Assembly: GCA_024742475.1 (NCBI GenBank) | Contig: JANSYI010000014.1 | Span: 124,001-188,000 of the forward strand | DNA from: a bacterium | Lineage (GTDB): Bacteria; Myxococcota_A; Polyangia; Nannocystales; Nannocystaceae | Length of the DNA: 64,000 nucleotides | Direction: 5' to 3' | Part shown: in pieces, positions 44,132-53,577 of the stretch | Numbering within the stretch: position 1 is the stretch's first letter | Layout: each line of letters begins with the position of its first letter | Made by a program: the position numbers and the translations under genes | Notes under the pieces: model-generated | What the model was told of the DNA's origin: nothing | The model's input: the letters and a program-made list of their open reading frames with translations, nothing else | Databases searched by the model: none

Positions 44132-45435
44132 TCCCCGCCCGCGCACTGTCGGCGTTCCGCACCGCACTCGAGCACCCCAACCTCGGGAATCGATACGGTC
44201 GCATCATTCGCGCCTCGGGCACGGTGCTCGAGGCAGAGCTCCCGTCGGTGCAGGTCGGCGACATCGTGCAGGTGATGGTCGAGCACGGCAGCGTGCAAGC
44301 CGAGGTCGTCGGCTTCAAGGGAGGCGCCGGCCTGCTCATGCCCTACGGCAGCATCGAGGGCGTGCGTCCAGGTGCACGCGTCCGCGTCCGCGGTCTGGGG
44401 GCCATGGTCGGGGTCGGCCCTGAGCTGATCGGCCGGGTCATCGACCCCTTCGGCGAACCACTCGATGGCAAACCGAAGCCACACACGGTCGGGTCATTGC
44501 CGCTCGAGCGGCCCGCACCGGCCCCGCACGAGCGACGGCCCATCACCGAGCCGTTCGAGACGGGCGTTCGCGTGATCGACGGGCTGCTCACCGCCGGTCG
44601 CGGCCAACGTGTCGGCCTCTTTGCGGGCGCAGGCGTCGGCAAGACGGTCCTGATCCGGCAGATCGCGACCCAAGCCAAGGCCGACGTCAAAGTGATCGCC
44701 CTCATCGGTGAACGAGGCTGCGAGGTCGCCGACGTAATGCACCAGTTCGACCTGGAGAGCTCCGTCCTGGTCGTCGCCACCTCGGACCGCTCGCCGCTCG
44801 AGCGCGCGCGAGGTGCGTTGGCCGCCACCGCGATCGCGGAGTCCTTTGCCGCCGAGGGCAAGGAGGTCCTGCTCGTCGTCGACTCGCTCACGCGCTACGC
44901 CATGGCACGGCGCGAGGTGGGACTGGCCGCGGGCGAGCTCCCGGCGACCAAGGGTTATCCGCCTTCGGTCTTCGCCCTGCTCCCGCAGCTGCTCGAGAGG
45001 GTGGCGCCTCTGCGATCCGGCGGCTCGATCACCGCGTTCTACACGGTGCTGGTCGAGGGCGACGATCTCTCCGACCCCGTCGCGGACTCCGCCCGCTCGC
45101 TGCTCGACGGACACATCGTGTTGTCGCGAGACCTTGCAGCGCGCGGGCATTTCCCCGCCGTCGACGTCCTCCCCAGCGCGTCACGTGTGATGCGGCAGGT
45201 GTGTGACGAGACGGCCCTCGACCTTGCCGGCCAAGCAAGGGCGCTGCTCGCGAACCGCTCGGAGGTCGAAGATCTCCGCCGACTCGGCGCCTACCAGCCC
45301 GGACAAAACGCCGACTTCGATCGCGTCATGCAGACCGGAGCGAGCCTGGACGGCTGGGCCACGCAGCGGCCCGAGGAGCACAGCGACCGTGAGAGCGCCC
45401 TGCAAGCGCTGGCCACCGCCCTGTCGGGTGCGTAG
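44128..45435 (+). CDS. fliI: Flagellar export ATPase FliI
   Basis: A 435-residue F1-like ATPase: Walker A GAGVGKT (167-173), Walker B VLLVVDSLTR (about 245-254), and the T3SS-ATPase signature ELPATKGYPPSVFALLPQLL. It unloads chaperones and energises early export. The ATG at 44128 overlaps the fliH stop (ATGA). A long open frame extends far upstream but belongs to another reading frame of fliG/fliH. Confidence 0.96.
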   Translation: MIPARALSAFRTALEHPNLGNRYGRIIRASGTVLEAELPSVQVGDIVQVMVEHGSVQAEVVGFKGGAGLLMPYGSIEGVRPGARVRVRGLGAMVGVGPELIGRVIDPFGEPLDGKPKPHTVGSLPLERPAPAPHERRPITEPFETGVRVIDGLLTAGRGQRVGLFAGAGVGKTVLIRQIATQAKADVKVIALIGERGCEVADVMHQFDLESSVLVVATSDRSPLERARGALAATAIAESFAAEGKEVLLVVDSLTRYAMARREVGLAAGELPATKGYPPSVFALLPQLLERVAPLRSGGSITAFYTVLVEGDDLSDPVADSARSLLDGHIVLSRDLAARGHFPAVDVLPSASRVMRQVCDETALDLAGQARALLANRSEVEDLRRLGAYQPGQNADFDRVMQTGASLDGWATQRPEEHSDRESALQALATALSGA

Positions 45436-45461
45436 TTCGAGCACGCGAGGGCTGTTCGAAT

Positions 45462-45781
45462 GTGACGCGACCCGTCCCATGGGCGGCCGTAGACATGCGC
45501 GTTCGGAAGAAGCACGCGTCCGGGGTAAACACCTCGGGCGTGCGGCCGACTCAGTCCACGCCACGTCTTCAGCCGTCCGGCCAAGATCGGGCGCCCCTCG
45601 TCGTCTTCAGCGCGCCTGCCGCTGTTGGCAGCCCGGGTGGCCCCTCTTCGGTCTGGTGGATCGATCTCGGCGTCTCTACACAGTTTCTGTGGAGGCTGAC
45701 GACCTGTCCGACGCAGTAGCCAACGCGGCGCGCGAGCTCCCCGGTAGGTACACCACGGTGTCCCGAGGGGGTCCGTCATGA
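45462..45781 (+). pseudogene. Frameshifted small ORF between fliI and fliJ
   Basis: The 342-bp gap holds what looks like one small gene in two frames. From a GTG at 45462 (or ATG 45495) the frame reads a basic start (MRVRKKHASG) and then APLVVFSAPAAVG and VWWIDLG, ending at a stop near 45719. A second frame picks up at about 45670 with RLYTVSVEADDLSDAVANAA and ends in a TGA that overlaps the fliJ start as ATGA. A single missing base near 45670 would join them into about 106 residues. The coupled stop is the main support. Function unknown; it could be a genuine lesion or a sequencing error. Confidence 0.45.
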
Positions 45782-46230
45782 GCGACGCCCGCCGACAGCT
45801 GCGCAACGCGAAGAAACTGGTGCGGCTTCGCCTGGTCGAGCAGAGCCGGGCTTCGATGAAGGTCGCCCAGACGCAAGAACGCATCCACCAAGCGACCGAG
45901 GCCCTCGCGGCAGCGGAACGCGCGATCGAAGACGGTGACCGAGAGTTCACCGAGCAGTCGCCACGATGGGGTTCGATCTCCAGCTTCGAGGCGGCGCTCG
46001 CTCGCCGCGAGGCGAGGACTGGAGACGTCGTCGCCCACAACAAAGAGGTGGAAGACGGCCAGCAGGCGCAAGAGGAGGCCATCGACGAGCTTCGAGCTCA
46101 CGACGCCCGCCTCTCCGCGGCTGAGCAGCTCGTGCTGCTTCACCGTCAGCGCCTCCGAAGAACGCTCGAGCGACTCGAGCAGACGATCACCGACGACCTC
46201 AGCGTGCTCAAGAAGAGTCAGGACTCATGA
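45778..46230 (+). CDS. fliJ: Flagellar export protein FliJ
   Basis: A 150-residue protein that is almost wholly coiled coil, rich in Arg, Gln, Ala and Glu, matching the antiparallel helical hairpin of FliJ. Sequence conservation is low in this family; the assignment rests on structure pattern and its place between fliI and fliK. FliJ stimulates the ATPase and connects it to FlhA. Its stop overlaps the next start (ATGA). Confidence 0.8.
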   Translation: MSDARRQLRNAKKLVRLRLVEQSRASMKVAQTQERIHQATEALAAAERAIEDGDREFTEQSPRWGSISSFEAALARREARTGDVVAHNKEVEDGQQAQEEAIDELRAHDARLSAAEQLVLLHRQRLRRTLERLEQTITDDLSVLKKSQDS

Positions 46231-47507
46231 CCAAGACCAACTTTGCCGCCAAGTCCGACGCGGTCATGCCGCGAAAGCGCAACGTGCTCCGCAAGAAGGC
46301 CCCCGCCGGGTTCGCGGAGATTCTCGACGAGCAGACCGGGTTCCCCAGCAAGGGCAAGACCAAGCTGCAGCCCGCGGCGACGATCAAGCCCCCGGTGGAG
46401 ACCAAGGCCGAGACCCAGACCGAGGCCGAGGCCAAAGCCAAGACCAAGGCCAAGCCCCGCTACGAAGCCGCGTCGACCGAGTTTCACTTCGACGATCTGC
46501 GAGGCCCCACGGGGACCGTGATCGCAGACATGGAGCTGCGCGTGCCCACGCAAGGTCGCGAGGAGCCGGGCGAAGAACGCATTCAGAAACAGACGCTGCC
46601 CTACGCGCGCACTCGCGGCACCTTCGTCCGGATCCCCACGTTCTCGGACCTCGGCCGCGACGCCGTCGACCCCGATCCTGTCCCGGTTCGGGCGATGTCC
46701 GACGACCCTTGGCTCCCCCCCGCGCCCAACTGGGGTGAGAGTCGTGGCCCCGATCCTGAGCTCGTCCAGACACCGCCAGAGGAAGGTGTGCTGGCGATGG
46801 CGGCCCTGGTCCAGGGCGACGGGGAGTTCGAGGTGTCCGAAAAGCTCGGCTGGGAGTCGCTCGATCCGAGCGTGGAGCCGATGGTCGACCTCGAGGATGC
46901 GCTCAGCGCGTTGGAGTTTGCGCTCACCGTCGAAGACGACGCGGCGCCGATCGACGACGAAGCCGCCAACTTCCTTCCCATGGCCGACTTCGACACGCCG
47001 GTGGAGACCCCGGCCCACACGCCATCGTTTCTCTCGGCAGCACCGACCGTGATCCCTGAGGCGGGCCCGACCTACGGTGCCGAGGGCAACATGTTCACCG
47101 CCGCCGATCCCGAGGGACCCGTCGCACGCAACGTCGAGGTGTTTCGCACCGCGCTCAACCGCGCCGCGATCACGGTCGACACCGACGAGGGCCAGATCGA
47201 GCTGGCGATCACGACCGCGGGCAAACACGTGATGGTCGAAGCCACCACCGCAGGCGGCTTCAACGACGCGATTCAGCGCGACCTCGACGCGCTTCGCTCC
47301 GCCCTCGAGCGCCACGACCTCGAGCTGACCGAGCTCTCGTTCAACGAGCCTCGCGGCGGCGGAGGCGGAGGCCAGTCCGACCAACCTCGACACGCCGAGC
47401 CTCCATCGATCGTCCCCGCGCCCGAACACGGGGAGCGAGACGTCGGGTTCGGAGATGACGGCCGCCAGACATGGGTCGTGCCCACCGGGTTCCGCGTCGT
47501 CGCGTGA
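46227..47507 (+). CDS. fliK: Hook-length control protein FliK
   Basis: A 426-residue protein: long, Lys/Ala/Glu/Pro-rich disordered N-terminal half (with a KAETQTEAEAKAKTKAK run) and a C-terminal hook-control domain with VARNVEVFRTALNRAAITVD and DALRSALERHDLELTELSF, the Flg_hook pattern. FliK is secreted and triggers the FlhB switch when the hook reaches the right length. Position between fliJ and flgD fits. The last 60 residues are Gly/Pro-rich. Confidence 0.82.
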   Translation: MTKTNFAAKSDAVMPRKRNVLRKKAPAGFAEILDEQTGFPSKGKTKLQPAATIKPPVETKAETQTEAEAKAKTKAKPRYEAASTEFHFDDLRGPTGTVIADMELRVPTQGREEPGEERIQKQTLPYARTRGTFVRIPTFSDLGRDAVDPDPVPVRAMSDDPWLPPAPNWGESRGPDPELVQTPPEEGVLAMAALVQGDGEFEVSEKLGWESLDPSVEPMVDLEDALSALEFALTVEDDAAPIDDEAANFLPMADFDTPVETPAHTPSFLSAAPTVIPEAGPTYGAEGNMFTAADPEGPVARNVEVFRTALNRAAITVDTDEGQIELAITTAGKHVMVEATTAGGFNDAIQRDLDALRSALERHDLELTELSFNEPRGGGGGGQSDQPRHAEPPSIVPAPEHGERDVGFGDDGRQTWVVPTGFRVVA

Positions 47508-47550
47508 CCGAGACCAAGACCTGACCCGGACCTGACCAGGAGAAGAGCCC

Positions 47551-48228
47551 ATGCGAGTCGAAGGCACCAGCGAGAACCCTCTGTACACGCCCCCGGAGCT
47601 GCCGGAGGACAACAAGACCGAGCAGGATCAGTTCCTTCAGCTCCTCGTTGCCCAGATGCAGAACCAGGATCCGCTCGACCCGCAAGACGGCGCGGATTTC
47701 GTGGCCCAGCTGGCGCAGTTCACCAACATCGAGCTGGGTCTCGAGACCAACGAGCGCCTCGCGGGACTGCAGGCGAGCGGCCAGTCGGACTCCCGTGCGG
47801 CGATGATGGATCTGGTCGGCAAGTCGATCGACGCCGAGTTCAACGCCTTCCGCCTCACCGAAGACTCGACACCACTCGACCTGCGCCTCGACCTCGAGGG
47901 ACCCGCCGACGACGTGGAAGTCGTGATCAAGGACGAGAACGGCGACCCGGTGCACCGCATCGATCTCGGCAAGCGAGGCGAAGGCGAGAGCGATTTCAGC
48001 TGGGACGGCATGGGAAGCGATGGCAAGCCGCTTCCACCCGGCAACTACACCGTGGAGATCACGGCCACCACCGAGGAGGGGAGCGTGGACGCCCGCGCCA
48101 TCGTCTCGGGGACCGCGAGCTCCGTAGAGTTCACTGAAGACGGCGCCACGATGTTCGGTTTCGGCTCCTTGCTGCTCGATCCCGGCTCGATTCTCTCTCT
48201 CACCGCGGTGACCGAACCGGACGCCTAG
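47551..48228 (+). CDS. flgD: Hook cap protein FlgD
   Basis: A 225-residue protein with the FlgD hallmark DQFLQLLVAQMQNQDPLDPQ at about 26-45, followed by the AQFTNIELGLETNERL stretch and the FlgD Ig and Tudor-like domain (SWDGMGSDGKPLPPGNYTVE). It is the scaffold for hook polymerisation. A ribosome-binding site (AGGAG) precedes the ATG. Confidence 0.95.
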   Translation: MRVEGTSENPLYTPPELPEDNKTEQDQFLQLLVAQMQNQDPLDPQDGADFVAQLAQFTNIELGLETNERLAGLQASGQSDSRAAMMDLVGKSIDAEFNAFRLTEDSTPLDLRLDLEGPADDVEVVIKDENGDPVHRIDLGKRGEGESDFSWDGMGSDGKPLPPGNYTVEITATTEEGSVDARAIVSGTASSVEFTEDGATMFGFGSLLLDPGSILSLTAVTEPDA

Positions 48229-48263
48229 ACCCCCACCCCAACCCGCAAGGAGTCAAGAAGACC

Positions 48264-49544
48264 ATGTCCATCTGGAGTTCCCTCTACACCGGCCGCAGCG
48301 GCCTCACCGCACACAGCGACGCCATCAACGTGGTCGGTGACAACATCGCCAACGTCTCGACCGTCGGTTTCAAGGCCGGCTCGGCCAAGTTCAACGACGT
48401 GCTGGGTCGCCGCATCCCTGGCGGCCAATCACTCGGCGCGGGCGTGAAGATGGGCGGAGTCTCCCAGGCGTTCGGCCAAGGCAGCTTCATTCAAAGCGGC
48501 GGCTCGCTCGACTATGCCATTCAAGGTGGCGGCTTCTTCGAAGTCGCCGGCGAACACAACGGCGTCGAGAACAACTACTACACCCGCAACGGCCGATTCA
48601 GCCTCAACGCCGACGGCCTCGTCGTCAACGAAGATGGGTTGCGCCTGCAGGGCTACCAGCTCGACGCCAACGGTGAACCATTCGGTGCACCGGGAGACCT
48701 CGCGATCGGAGGGCAATCCGACCCCGCCGCGACCACGTCGGTCGACTTCGACGCCAACCTCGACCCCAACGCCACGGGCGCTGGGCCGTGGGATCCCCTC
48801 AACCCCGAGACCTCCGCCGACTACCAGACCTCGACGACGGTCTACGACTCGCTCGGCAACTCGCGTGAGGTGCAGCTGTTCTTCGTCAACAACGGCGCCG
48901 GCGCGTGGGAATGGCACGCCATGGTCGACGGGTCGGAGCTCAACGGCGGCACCCCCGGCACCCTCACCGAGATCGCCGACGGCACCCTGGGCTTCGACAC
49001 CGACGGCAACCTCGACACGGAGGTCATGAACGCGTCTTCGGCCGACTTCCAAGGCGCGACCCCCGGACAGGTGATTCAGTTCGACTTTGGCGACGCCATC
49101 ACCACCGATGGGGGCACGGGAGAAGGGTCGTCGCAGGTGGCGGGCCAGTCCGCGGTCGAGTCGATCTCGCAGGACGGACGTGAGCCCGGTCAGCTGCTCG
49201 ACATCGTCACCGCCGATGACGGCACGATCTCCGGGATCTTCTCCAACGGCGAGCAAGAGGACCTGGCCATGGTCGCCGTCGCCTCCTTCCGCTCGCCAGA
49301 GAACCTGCGGCGTCAGGGTGACCAGCTCTGGGTCGCCTCCCGCGACTCGGGTCAGGCGCTGCTCGGCGAGCCCGGGACGTCGGGCCGCGGCGCGATCGCA
49401 TCGAACGCGCTCGAGGGGTCGAACGTCGACCTCGGCGATGAGCTCGTCACGCTGATCGCCTACCAGCGCGCGTTCCAGTCGAATGCACGAACGATCACCA
49501 CGGCCGACGAGATGCTGACCGAGGTCACCAACCTCAAGCGATAG
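48264..49544 (+). CDS. flgE: Hook protein FlgE
   Basis: A 426-residue hook protein: SIWSSLYTGRSGLTAHSDAI, then INVVGDNIANVSTVGFKAGS, and the C-terminal DLGDELVTLIAYQRAFQSNA with TTADEMLTEVTNLKR. The large middle part forms the outer hook surface. A strong ribosome-binding site (AAGGAG) lies upstream. Length is normal for a polar-type hook protein. Confidence 0.95.
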   Translation: MSIWSSLYTGRSGLTAHSDAINVVGDNIANVSTVGFKAGSAKFNDVLGRRIPGGQSLGAGVKMGGVSQAFGQGSFIQSGGSLDYAIQGGGFFEVAGEHNGVENNYYTRNGRFSLNADGLVVNEDGLRLQGYQLDANGEPFGAPGDLAIGGQSDPAATTSVDFDANLDPNATGAGPWDPLNPETSADYQTSTTVYDSLGNSREVQLFFVNNGAGAWEWHAMVDGSELNGGTPGTLTEIADGTLGFDTDGNLDTEVMNASSADFQGATPGQVIQFDFGDAITTDGGTGEGSSQVAGQSAVESISQDGREPGQLLDIVTADDGTISGIFSNGEQEDLAMVAVASFRSPENLRRQGDQLWVASRDSGQALLGEPGTSGRGAIASNALEGSNVDLGDELVTLIAYQRAFQSNARTITTADEMLTEVTNLKR

Positions 49545-49549
49545 TCCTG

Positions 49550-50497
49550 ATGCTCCACACGCTCATGCTCACGACGGCTCTTCTCGCGGCCCCCACCGCG
49601 CAGAAGGGTCGCTGGATGACTCACAAGGTCGAACGCGGAGACACCGTCGCCAAGGTCGCGAAGCGGTGGGGTGTCTCCGAGGCACAGGTTCGCACCTGGA
49701 ACCCGTGGGTCGGGCCCGGCGAGGGCCGGCTCAAACCAGGGCGTGTGATTCAGCTTCGCGCCAAGAAGCGACCGGTCAAGGTCATGAACGCCGTGTACTT
49801 CGTCCGCGACGGCGACGCACACAACACCGGCAAGGGGCTCGAGCCAGGCACGCGCATCGTGCTCCCTCGCCCCTTGGGCACCCAGGGCTGGAACCCCTAC
49901 GAGGGCCGCGAAGGTGCCAGCGCTCCGTCCGTCGAGCTAGAGCTCGGTGGCCTGAGCGCGGGCAGCCCCAACAACGGCACCCTCGTCAACGGCGTCGCTC
50001 TCCCCCAGACCGAGCTCTTCGACGTGTGGAAGCCCGAGTGGGCCTACGGGAGCACGCACGCCGTCGGCGTCGTCGTCGAGGCGATCGCCACGTTCAGGCA
50101 ACGCACCGGGTGGGACGGAACGCTGACGATCGGCTCGATGAGCAAGTTCGGCGGCGGTCACTTCCCCCCGCACAAGTCGCACCAGTCCGGTCGCGACGTC
50201 GACATTCGCCTGCCTCGACTCGACGGCAGCGGTGCCCATCCCAACCACGCCCAGACCGACTGGCACGCCGCCTGGGCGCTGATCAGCGCGTTCATCGACA
50301 CCGGCGAGGTCCAGGTGATCTTCTTGAGCCGGCGCCTGCACGGCATGCTCCGCGCCGCCGCAAAGGACATGGGCGCCACGCCCCGCGAGCTGGCGAGGAT
50401 CGGCACGATCATCTCGCACTCCAAGGGCCACAACGCCCACCTGCACATTCGCATGAAGTGCGGGGTGGACGAGACCGACTGCCAAGGCGTGAAGTAG
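49550..50497 (+). CDS. LysM and MepA-like murein endopeptidase
   Basis: A 315-residue secreted enzyme: signal peptide, LysM domain (about 24-70), and a C-terminal LAS-type metallopeptidase with H211-QSGRDV-D218 and H297-L-H299, the metal ligands seen in penicillin-insensitive endopeptidase MepA (M74). It would cut peptide cross-links in peptidoglycan. Six bases after flgE in the same operon. Since FlgJ here has no muramidase, this enzyme is a strong candidate to open the wall for the rod. Confidence 0.82.
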   Translation: MLHTLMLTTALLAAPTAQKGRWMTHKVERGDTVAKVAKRWGVSEAQVRTWNPWVGPGEGRLKPGRVIQLRAKKRPVKVMNAVYFVRDGDAHNTGKGLEPGTRIVLPRPLGTQGWNPYEGREGASAPSVELELGGLSAGSPNNGTLVNGVALPQTELFDVWKPEWAYGSTHAVGVVVEAIATFRQRTGWDGTLTIGSMSKFGGGHFPPHKSHQSGRDVDIRLPRLDGSGAHPNHAQTDWHAAWALISAFIDTGEVQVIFLSRRLHGMLRAAAKDMGATPRELARIGTIISHSKGHNAHLHIRMKCGVDETDCQGVK

Positions 50498-50503
50498 TCG
50501 CCG

Positions 50504-53251
50504 CTATTCGCGGCGGCGCAGCCCGAGCAGACCCAGCAACAACACCAGGCTAGCTCCGCCGCCACCGCCGTGGCGACAACCGCACCCGTCGTCGGCACCG
50601 TCAGCGCCCGGCAGCGCGTCGCTGTCCCTGCCCTCCGTATCCCCATCTCCCGTGCCGCCACCGTCACCGGAGAGCGCCGTCCCGCCATCGTCGCCGCTGC
50701 TGTCGCCCACGCCGCCGTCGGTGTCGACTCCGCCCGTGCCGCCGGTGTCCGGCCCGTCTTCCTCGACCACGTCGAAGAAGCCGAGCACCGCCGCCATGAC
50801 GTCCGCCCGCGTCGCGGCGTCGTCGATCGTCTCGAAGGGAAAGCCCATGGTGACACCGCGCGCGTCGCCGTCGTCCCACGAGACCGCCGCCACCGAGTCG
50901 AGGCCATCGGCGTAGAGCATAGCCGCCTCGGCTCCGCGCGCGGGCTCGAGCACGTCGGGGAACCGAGGCGTGTACGTGCTCGGATCTTCGAAGGACAGCG
51001 GGCCCAGCGGGCCGAGGACCCCGTCGAGGCTGGCTTCGCCCGTCTGTGCGTCGTCGGCCACGTACACCGCGCGAAGCACCTCTCGGTAGAACGCCTGCTC
51101 GTCGGCTTCGCCGAGGTTGTCCAGCGCCCAGCCGAGCTCGCTGCCCGACACCAGCAGCCGGCCTCCCTCGCCGACGTAGCTCGCGACCGCGGTCCGTGCT
51201 TCGAGGGGGAAGGGCCCGCTCAGCGACGAGTCGGTGCCCGCGTACCAGTCGACCGCTTGATAGCCGAGCATGCTCGCCGTGCCGCGCTCGATCGCCTCGT
51301 CGGTCGCGCTGTCGAACGAGTAGCCCGCCGCGCCGATGGCTGCGCCGTGCCGCGCAACGTAGGAGAAGTCGTTCATCTTGCGCAGCTGCATGCGGTCGAC
51401 GACGCCGATGTCCCACGCGCTGTTGTCTTGGTCGAGAAGCAGTCCCGAGTCGAGGCGATCGAAGCCGTCGACCACGAGCACGCTCGCGTTGCCCGAGGGA
51501 GCCACGCCCGCGCCGACCACCGACGACGGCAGCGAGTGCCCACCTTCATTGAAGGCGACGACCCGCACGAACACCAGCTCGCCGGCGGCGTACCCCTCGA
51601 GCGTGGCCGACGTTCCATCGACGGCGACCCCTTCGTCGAAGCCGTAGCCGTTGGGAGAGGTCTGCACGAGGTACCCGGAGGGCGCGTCGCCTGCGTGCTC
51701 TGGCTGCACCGGCGCGTCCCAGCCGATCTCCAGCGCACCCTCGCCGATGTTCTGCACCCACAGGGCCGTGGGTGGCTCGGGCGGCAGAACCAGGGGCACG
51801 CCGTCGGCCTGCGCGAAGTACTGCGCGATGCCCTGCGCGATGGCCCGCGTCGCGACGCGGCGAGTGTGAGGCGCCCGGAGGAAATCGGCGTCGGTGGGCG
51901 TCGAGTGAAAGCCCACCTCGATGAGGACCGCCGGCGTCTCGGGGTTGTTGTTCGGGTTGACCTCTCCGAAGTACGCCGTGTGGCGCCCGCGGTCTGGCCA
52001 CTCGGGGTCGACCTCCGCACGCAGGTCCTCGATCAACTGCGCGTGCAGGGCGTCTTGCAGCTCGCGTGAGCCCGCCACACCCGAGAACGCGCCCAGCGAC
52101 CCGTTGGGCGCGCTGCTGCTGTAGGTGTACGTGTCGGTGCCTCGCCCGGGGTTCGGCGCGTTGGTGTGCCAAGCGACGTACACCGCGTCCTCGCCATCCT
52201 CGTGCTCCCACGCGGTGAAGCGCGACCGAGAGCTCACGTCATCGCTCTGGTCGGATCCGCCCGCGTTGAACACCGAGTCGGGAGCGCCCGAGAACTGGGT
52301 GTAGTAGCGCGCGGCCTGGTCACTGAGCGGACCGGGGTGCGGCCCGTCGCCGCGATCATGCACAGCCTCGCCACCCCCGATGCGCACGGCGTCGGCCGAG
52401 ACCAGCGCACCTGGCGTCTCGCTGTCATCGAGCAGCGCCACCGATGCCTGCGACACGGGCGCCCCGGCTTCGAAGTGAAAGCGCCCGAGCAGCACCCACG
52501 TCGAGCCGTGCCGGCGCTGGTCGAGACGGAAGCTCGTCTCGCCTCCGCTGTGCCGGACGACCCAGTGCGCATCGGGTGCGCGGTCTGGGCCCTGTACATA
52601 CGAGACATACACGTTGTAGGTGTTGTCTTCGGGCGGCGAGAGCGCGTAACGAAGCTCGCCCCCGCCCTCGGCCGTCGTCACGAGCGACCGCGCGTCGCCC
52701 GTGTCGAAGGGCCGGGTCGCGTCCGAGGTGATGGGCAGCGTGACCGTGCCCCACCCGGTCCCGGCGGCCGCGCCCTCGGTCGCCGACCCCTCGAGGGTGG
52801 CGTCCACATCATCGACGATGACGCGCGGGCTGCCGACGTCGGGCTCTCGCACGGGGACGACGTACGCACCCATCCCGTGCAAAGTCGGGATCAAGTACTC
52901 GTTGACCGCCTCGATCGACACGAAGTCCTCGACGATGTCGTTCGTGTTGCCGCGCTGGGTTCGCCAGCCGAAGTCCGTGCGCACCCACCCATGGCCCGCG
53001 GAGACGTAGACCGTCTTGCCCGAGAGGATGCCCGCAGGGCGGTCGGCCTGCGGCTCTCCGCGCATCACGAACGGCCGGGCGCTGGCGCCGGTGGGTGCAG
53101 GGTTTGGCTTTTGCTCGAGCGGTCGCGTGCTCTGAGCGTGCGGGGGCTCGAGCCCACAGGCGTGCGCGGAGCTGAACGCATCAGCGGGCGCGAGGAGAGA
53201 GAGGGAAGCGAGCTGCGCACCCCAAGCAAGACTGAGCGTCCCCAACATCAT
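50504..53251 (-). CDS. Large N-acetylmuramoyl-L-alanine amidase with MYXO-CTERM
   Basis: A 915-residue exported protein. After the signal peptide comes a disordered stretch and an Amidase_3 domain: KTVYVSAGHGWVRTDFGW at its start and TPAVLIEVGFHSTPTDADFL at its end, with a beta-rich insertion between. Then a fibronectin-III-like domain (about 515-600), a domain resembling a class-I amidotransferase fold (VLVVDGFDRLDSGLL onwards), and an Asp/Gly-rich linker ending in a MYXO-CTERM tail (Cys pair, LVLLLGLLGL, RRR). It is a surface-anchored cell-wall hydrolase. ATG 53251 was chosen to start the signal peptide. Confidence 0.8.
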   Translation of the reverse strand: MMLGTLSLAWGAQLASLSLLAPADAFSSAHACGLEPPHAQSTRPLEQKPNPAPTGASARPFVMRGEPQADRPAGILSGKTVYVSAGHGWVRTDFGWRTQRGNTNDIVEDFVSIEAVNEYLIPTLHGMGAYVVPVREPDVGSPRVIVDDVDATLEGSATEGAAAGTGWGTVTLPITSDATRPFDTGDARSLVTTAEGGGELRYALSPPEDNTYNVYVSYVQGPDRAPDAHWVVRHSGGETSFRLDQRRHGSTWVLLGRFHFEAGAPVSQASVALLDDSETPGALVSADAVRIGGGEAVHDRGDGPHPGPLSDQAARYYTQFSGAPDSVFNAGGSDQSDDVSSRSRFTAWEHEDGEDAVYVAWHTNAPNPGRGTDTYTYSSSAPNGSLGAFSGVAGSRELQDALHAQLIEDLRAEVDPEWPDRGRHTAYFGEVNPNNNPETPAVLIEVGFHSTPTDADFLRAPHTRRVATRAIAQGIAQYFAQADGVPLVLPPEPPTALWVQNIGEGALEIGWDAPVQPEHAGDAPSGYLVQTSPNGYGFDEGVAVDGTSATLEGYAAGELVFVRVVAFNEGGHSLPSSVVGAGVAPSGNASVLVVDGFDRLDSGLLLDQDNSAWDIGVVDRMQLRKMNDFSYVARHGAAIGAAGYSFDSATDEAIERGTASMLGYQAVDWYAGTDSSLSGPFPLEARTAVASYVGEGGRLLVSGSELGWALDNLGEADEQAFYREVLRAVYVADDAQTGEASLDGVLGPLGPLSFEDPSTYTPRFPDVLEPARGAEAAMLYADGLDSVAAVSWDDGDARGVTMGFPFETIDDAATRADVMAAVLGFFDVVEEDGPDTGGTGGVDTDGGVGDSSGDDGGTALSGDGGGTGDGDTEGRDSDALPGADGADDGCGCRHGGGGGASLVLLLGLLGLRRRE

Positions 53252-53485
53252 CCGAGGCACACGATACCGAACGGGCTCGCGGCTCGTCTCCGCCACATTT
53301 CAGGTGCCCAGCGGGCGGTGCCGCGAGCGCATCACGAGCCCAGAACAGCCCTCGAGCGCGGCGCGGGTGTCCCGGGAGGGCGCGGTGATCGAGCGATCTC
53401 GCGTGGTGGTTCGGTCGCGGACGGCGATCCGGCCCGAGATGGCGCCCCTGGGCCCGCGTTGGCCATGGCGCGCCTGCGCGAGCAC

Positions 53486-53512
53486 TAAAGGCGGCCTCTC
53501 TCGCGCCGATTG
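53486..53512 (+). promoter_or_regulatory. Sigma-28 (FliA) promoter for flagellin 2
   Basis: TAAA, 15 bases, GCCGATTG matches the FliA consensus TAAA-N15-GCCGATAA at all but one or two bases. It is 66 bp before the flagellin ATG. The rest of the 326-bp gap (53252-53577) shows no other clear feature. Confidence 0.85.
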
Positions 53513-53577
53513 GATCAGCGACAGGGCACCTACCCGCCCGGTCAAACCCCAACCCCAATCCCAGAAAGAGAAAACCC

